Origin: Mycobacterium attenuatum
GTDB taxonomy: Bacteria; Actinomycetota; Actinomycetes; Mycobacteriales; Mycobacteriaceae
Reading direction: 5' to 3'
Assembly (NCBI RefSeq): GCF_900566085.1
Contig: NZ_UPHT01000120.1
Coordinates: 1 to 39,550, forward strand
DNA: 39,550 nt
The notes under the pieces: generated by a model
The model's database searches: none
Told to the model about the DNA's origin: nothing
The model's input: only the letters and a program-made list of their open reading frames with translations
Shown: positions 14,566 to 23,094 of the stretch, piece after piece
Numbering within the stretch: the first letter of the stretch is position 1
Layout: the number at the start of each line of letters is the position of its first letter
Translations under genes and position numbers: made by a program

Positions 14566-16527
14566 ATGGCGCCCGACATGGACTGGGACAGGAAGGTCGG
14601 CGCAGCAGAAGACGTTCGCCGGGTCTTCGAGAATGTGCCCGCAATGCTGGTCGGGCTCGAGGGGCCGGACCACCGCTTCGTCGCCGCCAACGCCGCGTAT
14701 CGCGCCCTCAGCCCGACATTCGTCGGAGTGGGACAGCTCGCCCGGGAGGTTTATCCCGAACTCGAAGGGCAGCAGATTTACCACATGTTCGACCGGGTGT
14801 ATCAGACCGGCGACCCACAGTCCGGATCCGAGTGGCGGCTGCAGGCCGACTTCGACGGCTCCGGAATCGAGGAGCGGTTCTTCGACTTTGTCGTCACGCC
14901 ACGGCGCCGGGCTGACGGATCAATTGAGGGCGTGCAGCTGGTCTTCGACGACGTCACCAGCAGGGTGCGGGAACGCCAAGCCGCCGAAGCGCAGGTAGAG
15001 GAACTGTCCGAGCGGTATCGCCACGTCCGTGACTCGGCCATTGTGATGCAGCAGGCGCTGCTTGCCCCGTCGGTGCCCGTGGTTTCCGGCGCCGACCTGA
15101 CCGCCCAATATCTCGTCGCTGCACGCGACACCGCGGCCGGTGGAGACTGGTTCGACACGGTGGCCCTGGGGGATCGGCTGGTGCTGATCGTCGGAGATGT
15201 GGTGGGCCATGGGGTGGAAGCCGCGGCGGTGATGTCGCAGTTGCGCACGGCGCTGCGAATGCAGATCTGGGCAGGCCACACCATCGTCGAGGCCTTGCAG
15301 GCGGTGGATTCATTCCACGATCAGGTGCCCGGCTCGAGGTCGGCGACGATCTGCGTCGGCTCGCTGGAGCTGGCCACGGGACAATTTCAGTACTGCACCG
15401 CCGGTCACCCACCGCCGTTGCTGGTGACCGCCGATGCGAAGTCCCGCTACCTGGAACCGTCGGGCGCGGGCCCGCTCGGCAGCGGAACCGGGTTCCCGGT
15501 GCGTACCGAGATGCTCGGCATCGACGACACCATCATGCTGTACACCGACGGTTTGGTGGAACGCCCGGGCCGGCAGTTGGGGGCTAGTACGGCAGAATTC
15601 GCCGAACTGGCTGCGACCATCGCCAGCGGCGGCGGCTTCGTCATCGATGCGCCGGCCCGGCCCATCGATCGCCTGTGTTCAGAAACGCTCGAATTGCTGC
15701 TTCGATCCACCGGCTACAACGACGACGTCACATTGCTTGCGGCACAACGGCGGATCCCGGCGCCACCGCTATGCATCACGGCCGATGCGACCATCCACGC
15801 CGCGCGCCAGATCCGCGCCTGGCTGCGGGAATGGCTATCGCAGATCGGCGCCGACTCCACCGACATCTCCGATGTCGTACACGCGATCTCCGAATTCGTC
15901 GAGAATGCGGTCGAACACGGTTACGGCACAGAGGTTCCCGACGGTCTCGTGGTCGAGGCGACGCTCGACGGCGACGGCAAACTGCGGGCATCCGTGATCG
16001 ACCGAGGCACCTGGAAGGATCACCGCGAAGGCGAAAAGGGCCGCGGCCGTGGACTCGCGATGGCCGAGGCCCTGGTCAGCGAATCCCATGTCAGCCATGA
16101 TGCCGGCGGGACCACCGCCACCATCATCCATCGGCTGTCCCGGCCGGCGCAGTTCGTCACTGACGCAGTGGTCAGCCGCACCGCCTACCAACCGGCGATC
16201 GACACCGAGTTCGTCTCGTGGATCGCCGAGCCCGGCCGCATCGTCGTGCGCGGCGATGTCGACGCCGGCAGCGCGACCACCCTGGACAGTCAGATCGCCG
16301 TCGAAAGCCGTTCGGGGCTAGCGTCTTTGACGATCGACCTCGGTGCGGTCACCCATCTTGGATCGGCAGGTGTCGCCGCCCTGGTCGCCGCTCGGGACCG
16401 GGCACGTAAAAAGGGCGGCGACTGCGTGCTGGTGGCTGCGCCGGGCACCCCGGCGCATCACGTCTTGTCGCTGGTCCAGATACCGGTGGTCAGCGGAAAC
16501 ACCGAGAACGTCTTCGCCGAAGATTGA
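14566..16527 (+). CDS. PAS-RsbU phosphatase-kinase-STAS sigma-factor regulator (Rv1364c-like)
   Basis: The ATG at 14566 follows AGGAGGGACAG. The 653-aa protein has the same length and domain order that I recall for M. tuberculosis Rv1364c. A PAS domain covers about 18-130. A PP2C/SpoIIE phosphatase covers about 175-395, with metal residues in AGGDWFD, VGDVVGHG, YTDGL and YNDDVT. An anti-sigma-factor kinase domain covers about 400-520, with N-box EFVENAVEHGY, VIDRG and GRGLAM. A C-terminal STAS domain covers about 545-650, with the LGSAG phospho-serine loop. All key residues are present, so both switch activities should work. Such proteins tune the SigF stress response by partner switching. 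In M. tuberculosis the neighbours are Rv1362c and Rv1363c, which here lie 6 kb away. Confidence 0.95.
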   Translation: MAPDMDWDRKVGAAEDVRRVFENVPAMLVGLEGPDHRFVAANAAYRALSPTFVGVGQLAREVYPELEGQQIYHMFDRVYQTGDPQSGSEWRLQADFDGSGIEERFFDFVVTPRRRADGSIEGVQLVFDDVTSRVRERQAAEAQVEELSERYRHVRDSAIVMQQALLAPSVPVVSGADLTAQYLVAARDTAAGGDWFDTVALGDRLVLIVGDVVGHGVEAAAVMSQLRTALRMQIWAGHTIVEALQAVDSFHDQVPGSRSATICVGSLELATGQFQYCTAGHPPPLLVTADAKSRYLEPSGAGPLGSGTGFPVRTEMLGIDDTIMLYTDGLVERPGRQLGASTAEFAELAATIASGGGFVIDAPARPIDRLCSETLELLLRSTGYNDDVTLLAAQRRIPAPPLCITADATIHAARQIRAWLREWLSQIGADSTDISDVVHAISEFVENAVEHGYGTEVPDGLVVEATLDGDGKLRASVIDRGTWKDHREGEKGRGRGLAMAEALVSESHVSHDAGGTTATIIHRLSRPAQFVTDAVVSRTAYQPAIDTEFVSWIAEPGRIVVRGDVDAGSATTLDSQIAVESRSGLASLTIDLGAVTHLGSAGVAALVAARDRARKKGGDCVLVAAPGTPAHHVLSLVQIPVVSGNTENVFAED

Positions 16528-16535
16528 CGGGGTAT

Positions 16536-17030
16536 CTACCGCAGCCGTTCCAAATCCGCGGTCACCGCGCCGAACACCTCGACGAGAACATTCGCCTGAC
16601 GCGGGTTGACGTGTCTGGCGAACCAACGGTCGACGCCCCGGGCATGAAACTGCCACGCTGATTGCAGCTCACCGAGTCCTCGCTGGGTCAGCTGGACCCG
16701 GGTAGCCCGGCGATTGGCCGGATCCGGATTGCGCGCGACATGACCGGATCGTTCCAGATTGTCGACAATCCGGGTGATACCGCTGGCACTGTAGACCAGA
16801 GCGGCGGCCAGATCCTTCATATACAGCGCCTGGCCGGGCGCACGGGACAACTGCACCAGGGTGTCCAAGGTCAGCAGGCTCATGTCGCACTGGGCACGCA
16901 GCTCGGAATCGAGCGTGCGCTGCAGTAGCGCCGCTGAATGAATACACAGCTCCCAGGCTTGTTCCTGCTTGGGATCCAGCTCGCTGAGACGAACACCGGC
17001 TCGCGAGTCACCCTCATCAGTTCGGTTCAC
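16536..17030 (-). CDS. MarR-family transcriptional regulator
   Basis: This 164-aa winged-helix repressor has a helical N-terminus, then LLTLDTLVQLSRAPGQALYMKDLAAALVYSASGITRIVDNLERSGHV as the wHTH core (about residues 50-100), RNPDPANRRATRVQLTQRG as the wing and a C-terminal dimer helix. Its GTG start at 17030 lies 6 nt after a TACTAT on the minus strand (17037-17042), itself about 19 bp from TTGACA (17062-17067). The transcript is therefore probably leaderless. It is divergent from the PE-PPE-MFS operon over 107 bp, the usual layout for a MarR protein controlling a transporter. Confidence 0.92.
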   Translation of the reverse strand: MNRTDEGDSRAGVRLSELDPKQEQAWELCIHSAALLQRTLDSELRAQCDMSLLTLDTLVQLSRAPGQALYMKDLAAALVYSASGITRIVDNLERSGHVARNPDPANRRATRVQLTQRGLGELQSAWQFHARGVDRWFARHVNPRQANVLVEVFGAVTADLERLR

Positions 17031-17137
17031 ATACAGATAGTAACTGAGCTCACACTTGCTTTGTCAATAGTTTACATGCGTACAATACCGCTATCAAATT
17101 TTGGCCGGATCGTCATCTTGCCGTGAGAGGAAGACAC
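17031..17137. promoter_or_regulatory. Divergent promoter region between MarR and PE-PPE-MFS operon
   Basis: On the minus strand TTGACA (17062-17067) and TACTAT (17037-17042) form the MarR promoter. On the plus strand TACAAT (17081-17086) is a -10 for the PE operon, and AGAGGAAG (17126-17133) is its ribosome binding site. TTACATGCGTA (17072-17082) is an imperfect palindrome touching the plus-strand -10, a candidate MarR site. Confidence 0.6.
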
Positions 17138-17437
17138 ATGACGTACGTCGTCACAGAACCTGAAGCGTTCACCACAGCCGCTGCCGCCTTGGCCACTGCG
17201 GGCTCGGCCGTGGCGTCGCGAAACGCGACAGCGGCTGCCGTGACCACCGCGGTGATCCCCGCAGCCGCCGACGAGGTGTCGGCGCTGGTCGCCCGGCGGT
17301 TCGGGATTCACGGTGAGCGCTACCAGCAGGTCAGTGCTCAAGCCATGGCCATACACCAGGATTTCGTAGCGGCCCTGCAGGCCAGTGCCCGCTCGTATGC
17401 GGCGGCCGAGACTGCCAACGCAACGGCAGCCCGCTGA
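17138..17437 (+). CDS. PE family protein (PE domain only)
   Basis: The ATG at 17138 follows AGAGGAAG, which decides the start over a longer frame from 17123. The 99-aa protein is a bare PE domain. It has VVTEPEAFTTAAAALATAGSAV at the N-terminus with the Pro-Glu pair near residue 8, a second helix, and YQQVSAQAMAIHQDFVAAL with an alanine-rich end. PE proteins pair with PPE partners and are exported by type VII (ESX) systems through a YxxxD/E signal; YQQVS is close to the expected position, but the acidic residue is not evident. It is followed 16 bp later by its likely partner PPE and then by a transporter. Confidence 0.9.
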   Translation: MTYVVTEPEAFTTAAAALATAGSAVASRNATAAAVTTAVIPAAADEVSALVARRFGIHGERYQQVSAQAMAIHQDFVAALQASARSYAAAETANATAAR

Positions 17438-17453
17438 AAGCCGAGGATTGGTA

Positions 17454-18542
17454 ATGGATTTCGGAGCTTTGCCGCCCGAAGCGAATTCGGGGCGGATGTA
17501 CTGCGGTGTCGGCGCGGGACCGATGCTGGCCGCCGCGGCCGCATGGGCCGAGTTGGCCGCCGAATTGTATGCGGCCGCCGACGCGCACCGCTCGGCGATT
17601 ATGGGATTGACCGCCACTTGGCAGAGTTCCGCGGCGACATCGATGGCGTCGGCGGCCGCGCAGAATGTGGCTTGGTTGAGCGCGACCGGCGCCCACGCCG
17701 AGCTGACGGCCACCCACGCCAGGGCCGCAGCGTCGCATTACGAGGCGGCGTTCGCGGCCACTGTGCCGCCGCCGGTGATCGCTGCCAACCGCATGCAGTT
17801 GGCAGCGTTGGTCGCGACGAACATCTTGGGTCAAAACGGTCCGGCGATCGCGGCCGCAGAAGCGCATTACAGCGAGATGTGGGCCAAAGACGCTGCTGCC
17901 ATGTACGCGTACGCTGCAGCGTCGGCTGCCGCGACCACGCTGACCCCATTCGCGCCGCCACCCCAAACCACCAAACCCTCCGGGCTGGCGTCCCAGGCCG
18001 CATCCGTCAGCCACGCAGCCGCGCTGGCCGGCGCAGAGACACGGAAGATGGTGCATGCGGCGGTCGTGACACTGCAATCGCTGGACATCACTTCCAACGT
18101 CATCGCGCTGTTGTCACTGCTGTGCTTCGTGCCAAGCGCGCTTCGCTACCTCACCATGCCTGCCAGCATGACCACCGGGATGGCACCCATTGAAGCCGCC
18201 GCCGCGGGTACCGCAGCGGCTGCAGGCGACGCAGTGAAGACCGCTGGTGCGGTATCAGCGCGCGCCGGTGAGGCGGCCAGGGTCGGCGGGCTATCGGTGC
18301 CACGCATGCTGGTCAGCGCGACGGCGGCGCCGAGCCACGCTCCGCAAGCACTCGCCGGCACCAGCGTCGACGCCCGGCCGGCTGTCAACTCGGTTTCCCA
18401 ACAGCCGACCGTTGCAAGCGGGCTGGGCAGCCTCGTCGGCGGGATTCCCGGGGCCGCGAAGCCCACCCAACAGGACGGCAGCACAGTTGTACGAGACCAG
18501 CTGCGGCTCAACGTCCTTCCGCAACTGCAGTACATCGGATAG
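17454..18542 (+). CDS. PPE family protein (SVP-like subfamily)
   Basis: This 362-aa protein starts at ATG 17454 (MDFGALPPEANSGRMY, with the Pro-Pro-Glu at 7-9). The 180-residue PPE domain contains the WxG-like turn in LTATWQSSAA and the helix pair that binds a PE protein. GGLSVP at 278-283 corresponds to the SVP-subfamily motif GxxSVPxxW, but the tryptophan position holds leucine. It is probably secreted with the preceding PE through an ESX-5-like system and inserted in or at the outer membrane. It precedes an MFS transporter by 4 bp, so the three genes should be co-transcribed. Confidence 0.93.
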   Translation: MDFGALPPEANSGRMYCGVGAGPMLAAAAAWAELAAELYAAADAHRSAIMGLTATWQSSAATSMASAAAQNVAWLSATGAHAELTATHARAAASHYEAAFAATVPPPVIAANRMQLAALVATNILGQNGPAIAAAEAHYSEMWAKDAAAMYAYAAASAAATTLTPFAPPPQTTKPSGLASQAASVSHAAALAGAETRKMVHAAVVTLQSLDITSNVIALLSLLCFVPSALRYLTMPASMTTGMAPIEAAAAGTAAAAGDAVKTAGAVSARAGEAARVGGLSVPRMLVSATAAPSHAPQALAGTSVDARPAVNSVSQQPTVASGLGSLVGGIPGAAKPTQQDGSTVVRDQLRLNVLPQLQYIG

Positions 18543-18546
18543 TGCC

Positions 18547-19809
18547 GTGACCGAATTCTGGGCTCAGTTTCGCAGTTTCAACCGCCCGAGCCGCATGCTC
18601 ATGATCAACCAATTCGGTGCCAGCATAGGCTTTTACATGCTGATGCCGTACTTGTCCGGTTACCTGGCCGGAACCCTCGGGCTGGCAGCGTGGGCCGTCG
18701 GTCTGGTTCTGGGCGTGCGTAACTTCAGTCAGCAGGGCATGTTCTTCTTCGGCGGGACTCTCGCCGATCGGTTCGGCTACAAACCGTTGATCATGGCCGG
18801 TTGTCTGCTTCGTACTGGCGCTTTCGGGTTGTTGGCGGTCGCCCAGTCACTGCCGACCGTACTGGTCGCCTCGGCGGCAACGGGTTTCGCCGGCGCACTG
18901 TTCAACCCGGCGTTGCGCGCCTATCTGGCCACCGAGGCCAGCGACCGCCGAATCGAAGCGTTCGCCATTTTGAACATGTTCAACCGGGCGGGAATCTTCC
19001 TGGGGCCCCTGGTCGGACTGTCACTGGTGGCATCGGACTTTCGGATGAGCGTGCTGGCCGCCACCGCGATCTTCGCAATCCTCGCGATGGCACAACTGGT
19101 GACGCTACCCCGGCACAGCTCAGCCGAGCCGGCCCCGGACGTGCCGCAGCAGACCTCGATCCTCGCCAACTGGCGGACAGTTGCAGCCAATAGATCGTTC
19201 TTGGGGTTCGCCGCTGCCATGCTCGGCTCGTATCTGCTGTCCTCCCAGATCTATCTCATGCTGCCCGAGCAGGCCTCGGCCGTCGCGCCATACTCCCAAT
19301 CGCAATTGGTGGCAGCGCTTTTCGGGATATCAGGTCTAGTTGCGGTTGTCGGCCAGTTGCGCATCACCCGCTGGCTGTCGGCACGATGGCGACCGGAGCG
19401 CAGTGTGGTTGTCGGAGTGCTGCTGATGGCGGCCTCGTTTGCACCGCTGGCCGCCGTCCCCGACGCGCATCGGTTGGGCACCCGAGCCGCCGTGGCAGCG
19501 TTGTTGATGTCGGCCGCCATGCTGGCCGTCGCCTCCGCGGCGGTGTTTCCCTTCGAGATGCACATCGTGATGTCGCTGTCCGACGACAGGCTGGTCGCGA
19601 CGCACTATGGCTTCTACAACACCATCATCGGGGTGGGAATCCTTGCCGGCAATGCTGCGATCGGAGCATTGCTGGGCACCCAACACCACCTGGACACCAA
19701 CGAACTTGTCTGGGGCGTACTGATTCTCGTGGGACTGGTCGCCGCGACAGGGCTACACTGGCAGAGCAAGAAAAGGCTCAACGCGACTGGCCGTGCCGCA
19801 CTTGATTGA
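18547..19809 (+). CDS. MFS transporter
   Basis: This 420-aa inner-membrane protein starts at GTG 18547, 4 bp after the PPE stop. About twelve hydrophobic segments can be counted. The MFS signature between helices 2 and 3 is GGTLADRFGYKPLI (about residues 64-77), and a long central loop follows helix 6 (LPRHSSAEPAPDVPQQ). It resembles the DHA1/MdtH-type multidrug branch, though substrate direction cannot be read from sequence. Linkage to a PE-PPE pair and a divergent MarR gene suggests that the operon moves one compound across both membranes. The 3' end overlaps the convergent acyl-CoA dehydrogenase gene by 32 bp. Confidence 0.92.
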   Translation: MTEFWAQFRSFNRPSRMLMINQFGASIGFYMLMPYLSGYLAGTLGLAAWAVGLVLGVRNFSQQGMFFFGGTLADRFGYKPLIMAGCLLRTGAFGLLAVAQSLPTVLVASAATGFAGALFNPALRAYLATEASDRRIEAFAILNMFNRAGIFLGPLVGLSLVASDFRMSVLAATAIFAILAMAQLVTLPRHSSAEPAPDVPQQTSILANWRTVAANRSFLGFAAAMLGSYLLSSQIYLMLPEQASAVAPYSQSQLVAALFGISGLVAVVGQLRITRWLSARWRPERSVVVGVLLMAASFAPLAAVPDAHRLGTRAAVAALLMSAAMLAVASAAVFPFEMHIVMSLSDDRLVATHYGFYNTIIGVGILAGNAAIGALLGTQHHLDTNELVWGVLILVGLVAATGLHWQSKKRLNATGRAALD

Positions 19810-21013
19810 ACGGCACACCGCGGTCGGCGGCGTATTCCCGGGGGAAGTTCAGCACCCGCTCGCCAATAACGTTGCGCGCCATCTCGGTTGTTCCGCCACC
19901 AATGGCCACCGACTGCCGGGCGAGGTAACGCAGCCCGGCCTGTAGGCCTTCACCCGGTTGCCCCACCACCCCGGGCGCTCCGGCGATCGCCAGCCCGGTG
20001 TCCATCTCACACATCACCGTCTCGGCGTGGAACAGTCTGATCAGCGTTCCAGCGGCAGGGGGCAGCGTGCCGTCCCGGACGCTGCGATATACGTGCTCGA
20101 TCAGCTGTTCGGCCACCGCGCGATGCACCAGCGCGCGGCCGGCCATCTCACGCACCCAGTCGCTGTCGGCCTGCCCGGCCTGCCGCGCGAGTTCAGCGTA
20201 GTCGACCGGGGTCGTGTGACCGCCTTCGCTGCCACCGCCACTGGCGAATTCCGAGCCCATGCCGACCGCGCGGCGTTCGTGGTAAAGCTGTCGTGATGCC
20301 ACGGCCCAGCCGTTGTTGACCTCGCCGACTACCGCGTCCGCGCCGACGTCGACCCCATCGAGGAACTCCTCGCAGAACTCCGACGAGCCGTTCACCTGGG
20401 TGATCCGGCGCAAGGTGATTCCCGGGTGATCGATGGGCACCAGGAACATGGTCAGCCCCTCATGCTTGGGCACATCCCAGTTGGTGCGGGCCAGACACAG
20501 TCCGTAGTCGGCGGCGAACGCGCTGGTGCTCCAGGTCTTGGCGCCGTTGATCACCCAACTGTCACCGTCGCGCTCGGCGCGGGTCAGCACACCCGCCAGA
20601 TCTGATCCGCCGCTGGGCTCGGAGAGCAGCTGCACCAGCACCTCGTCGCCGCGCAGCGCCGCGCCGATGTGCGTCTTCTTCTGCTCCTCGCTGCCGGTGT
20701 CGAGCAGCGTGGCGCAGCAGATGGTGAACGTCGGGGTGTTGAGGATCAGCGGCATCTCATAGCGCAGGGATTCCTCGTCGAAGGCCCGTTGGTATTCGTA
20801 GGGTAGGCCCTGGCCGCCGTACTCGCGGGGGAAGCAGATGCCGGCGAATCCTCCTTCGTAGAGCCGCTTTTGCAGTTCTTTGGCCCGCTGCCAGGAGCGT
20901 CCGTCATCGCGCGGCGCCGCGGGCGGCGACAGCGGATCGATGGGTGGCATGTTGGCGGCCAGCCACGCCCGGGCGCGGACGGCGAATTGCGCAACGGATG
21001 CTGCGGGCGTCAT
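19778..21013 (-). CDS. Acyl-CoA dehydrogenase (FadE-type), partner subunit 2
   Basis: This 411-aa FAD enzyme desaturates an acyl-CoA at the alpha-beta position. Visible family features are GFAGICFPREYGGQGLPYEYQ (about 54-74), the FAD/substrate segment LLSEPSGGSDLAGVLTRAERDGDSWVINGAKTWST (about 130-165) and the C-terminal VAIGGGTTEMARNVIGERVLNFPRE. It is coupled by an ATGA overlap (21010-21013) to a second, divergent acyl-CoA dehydrogenase. Such pairs in mycobacteria often form alpha2-beta2 heterotetramers acting on bulky CoA esters such as steroid side-chain intermediates (ChsE1-ChsE2, named from family knowledge). Here the substrate is unknown. Confidence 0.93.
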   Translation of the reverse strand: MTPAASVAQFAVRARAWLAANMPPIDPLSPPAAPRDDGRSWQRAKELQKRLYEGGFAGICFPREYGGQGLPYEYQRAFDEESLRYEMPLILNTPTFTICCATLLDTGSEEQKKTHIGAALRGDEVLVQLLSEPSGGSDLAGVLTRAERDGDSWVINGAKTWSTSAFAADYGLCLARTNWDVPKHEGLTMFLVPIDHPGITLRRITQVNGSSEFCEEFLDGVDVGADAVVGEVNNGWAVASRQLYHERRAVGMGSEFASGGGSEGGHTTPVDYAELARQAGQADSDWVREMAGRALVHRAVAEQLIEHVYRSVRDGTLPPAAGTLIRLFHAETVMCEMDTGLAIAGAPGVVGQPGEGLQAGLRYLARQSVAIGGGTTEMARNVIGERVLNFPREYAADRGVPFNQVRHGQSR

Positions 21014-22152
21014 CGAGTCTTCTCCGCTTGAGCTTCCAGCTCGTAGATCCGGCGGTTGTGGTCCTCCGGCGTGCCGAACATGGCTCGGTACAACGTAACT
21101 CGCCGCAGATACAGGTGCAGGTCATGCTCCCAGGTGATGCCGATGCCGCCGTGCATCTGCACGCAACCCTGGACGATCTGTCCCGCCATTTCGCCGACGT
21201 AGGACTTGGCGATACTGGCCGACCGGCCCGCTGCCGGCGAACGGGCACCGACCGCCGCCACCGCGGCGGCCGTGGTGGCGCGGCAGGCTTCCAGCCACAT
21301 CTTCATATCGGCGAACTTGTGTTTGAGCGCTTGGTACGACGCCAGCGGACGCCCGAACGTGTGCCGCTCCAGCGCCCACTGCACGGTGAAGTCGAAAACC
21401 GTTTGCAGGATGCCCACCACCTCGGCGCACTGCAGGACTTGAGCGATCTGACTTTGCCGGTCGATCAGCTCGGCCGTCTCGGTGGCGGTACCGACGGTCG
21501 CCGATTCGGCCACCAGGACGTCGTCGAAATCCACCCTCGCGTACTGCTTGACCAGATCCAGCGACTGTTGCGGCACAATCCGCACTCCCGGCGCATCCGT
21601 GGGCACCAGGAACTGACGGATGTCACCGCCACACCGCGCCACCACCAGCAGCAGCGCACTTTGGGCTCCGGCTTCCACGCGGTCCTTGGCTCCCTGGATG
21701 CGGTAGCCGGAGTCGACGGGTGTGGCCGTGACGGTCGGCTGCAGCGGTGACCAACCCCGGCCCGGTTCGGCGACTGCCCAGGAGGCCACCGTCTCACCGG
21801 TCATCAACGACGCGATCACGCCGGCGTGCGCATGCCGATCGGCGCAATCGGCCAGCCCGGCAAGGACCGTGCTGACCGGATACAACGGCCCGGGTGCCAC
21901 CGTCCTGCCAAGTTGCTCGGCAACCATGGCCAGATCCGCGACACCGTTGCCCGAGATGCTGCCGCCGCCTAATTCCTCGGGAACCAGCAGCGCCGTCCAC
22001 CCCAGCTCGGCGGCCCGCTGCCACCACAGCGGGTCAAAGGAGACACCGGCGGCATGCAGATCCCGGACATGGCGCAGTGAGGCTTCTTTTTGCAGAAACG
22101 CGTGGGTGGTGGAGGCAAAGAGTATGTTTTCGGGAGAGTCGACAGCGGTCAT
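21010..22152 (-). CDS. Acyl-CoA dehydrogenase (FadE-type), partner subunit 1
   Basis: The ATG at 22152 (MTAVDSPENIL) is preceded on the minus strand by AGGAAGG, and was preferred to open frame reaching 22284; ATG 22179 is another option. The 380-aa protein has the N-terminal helical domain, the LGWTALLVPEELGGG segment (about 50-64), a degenerate middle domain in which the usual SEPxxGSD becomes AVAEPGRGWSPL, and a C-terminal domain with RHTFGRPLASYQALKHKFADM and MHGGIGITWEHDLHLYLRR. One subunit with a normal FAD site and one altered is the pattern of heteromeric dehydrogenases. It leads the two-gene operon. Confidence 0.9.
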   Translation of the reverse strand: MTAVDSPENILFASTTHAFLQKEASLRHVRDLHAAGVSFDPLWWQRAAELGWTALLVPEELGGGSISGNGVADLAMVAEQLGRTVAPGPLYPVSTVLAGLADCADRHAHAGVIASLMTGETVASWAVAEPGRGWSPLQPTVTATPVDSGYRIQGAKDRVEAGAQSALLLVVARCGGDIRQFLVPTDAPGVRIVPQQSLDLVKQYARVDFDDVLVAESATVGTATETAELIDRQSQIAQVLQCAEVVGILQTVFDFTVQWALERHTFGRPLASYQALKHKFADMKMWLEACRATTAAAVAAVGARSPAAGRSASIAKSYVGEMAGQIVQGCVQMHGGIGITWEHDLHLYLRRVTLYRAMFGTPEDHNRRIYELEAQAEKTR

Positions 22153-22347
22153 GACGCCGGCCGGGCCTTCCTGGGCCATCCTTCGCCGCTGCGAAGGACG
22201 CAGGGGGAAAAGTTCGGGTGGCTGATCATCCGCTTGATCGGTCCTCGTTGGAGCGGAGTTCGGTGGCGACTCTGATGTTAGCAATGGGCGATACCGTAAG
22301 AGATACCGGAGTTCAGTCGATAATGATGGTCACGGGCTGTAACCGCA

Positions 22348-23094
22348 ATGGCTGACGCAACCGAACCACACTCGGAAGTGCCGAACTCGCAACCCGAAGT
22401 GCGAGCATGGGCCGCACAAGCCGATGCCGGGGAAGAGGATGCCGAGTACGGCGACACCGAGTACGAGTACGTCGACTACGACGAATTCGTCACAGCGGAC
22501 GACGAAGACGCCCTGGACTATGAGGGCGAAGAGGAGGCCGGCGAGCAGTTCGAAGACCAAGACGCCGCCGGGGCAATCGGGACGCGTGGCCGATCCTGGC
22601 GGTGGTTGCGGGTAGTGCTGGCCGGGGTTGCCAAGGCCGCCGCGGTGGTCATCATCTGCGGCTTCGCCGCGCTCAGCGGGATCATGGTGTGGCAGCACCA
22701 CCAGACCACACAGCGTCACACACGCGCCGAGGCGTTCGCCGCCGGAGCCAAAAAGGGCATCATCAATATGATTTCCCTGGACTTTCGGAAAGCCAAGGAG
22801 GACGTCCAGCGGGTGATCGACAGCTCCACGGGCGAATTCAAGGACGAATTCCAGCAGCGGGCAGCCGATTTCACCAAGGTTGTCGAGCAGTCGAAAGTCG
22901 TCACCGAAGGGACGGTCACCGCTACGGCCGTCGAATCCATGGACGGCAACACCGCTTTGGTGCTCGTGTCGGCAACATCGCGCGTCACCAATGGCGGGAA
23001 CGGCAAAGAGGAACCACGTGAGTGGCGGCTGAAGGTGACCATGACCGAAGAAGACGGCCAGTACAAGATGGCGAAGGTTGAGTTCGTACCGTGA
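22348..23094 (+). CDS. Mce-associated membrane protein (Rv1363c-like)
   Basis: This 248-aa protein has a strongly acidic cytoplasmic N-terminus (residues 25-70, many Asp/Glu/Tyr), one transmembrane helix at about 89-116 (VVLAGVAKAAAVVIICGFAALS), and an extracytoplasmic domain starting RAEAFAAGAKKGIINMISLDF and ending in a four-strand NTF2-like part (EPREWRLKVTMTEEDGQYKMAKVEF). This is the layout of Mce-associated (Mam) proteins that stabilise Mce lipid importers. The GTGA overlap with the next gene implies a pair. No mce genes lie in the window, so these are orphan Mam proteins. Confidence 0.88.
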   Translation: MADATEPHSEVPNSQPEVRAWAAQADAGEEDAEYGDTEYEYVDYDEFVTADDEDALDYEGEEEAGEQFEDQDAAGAIGTRGRSWRWLRVVLAGVAKAAAVVIICGFAALSGIMVWQHHQTTQRHTRAEAFAAGAKKGIINMISLDFRKAKEDVQRVIDSSTGEFKDEFQQRAADFTKVVEQSKVVTEGTVTATAVESMDGNTALVLVSATSRVTNGGNGKEEPREWRLKVTMTEEDGQYKMAKVEFVP

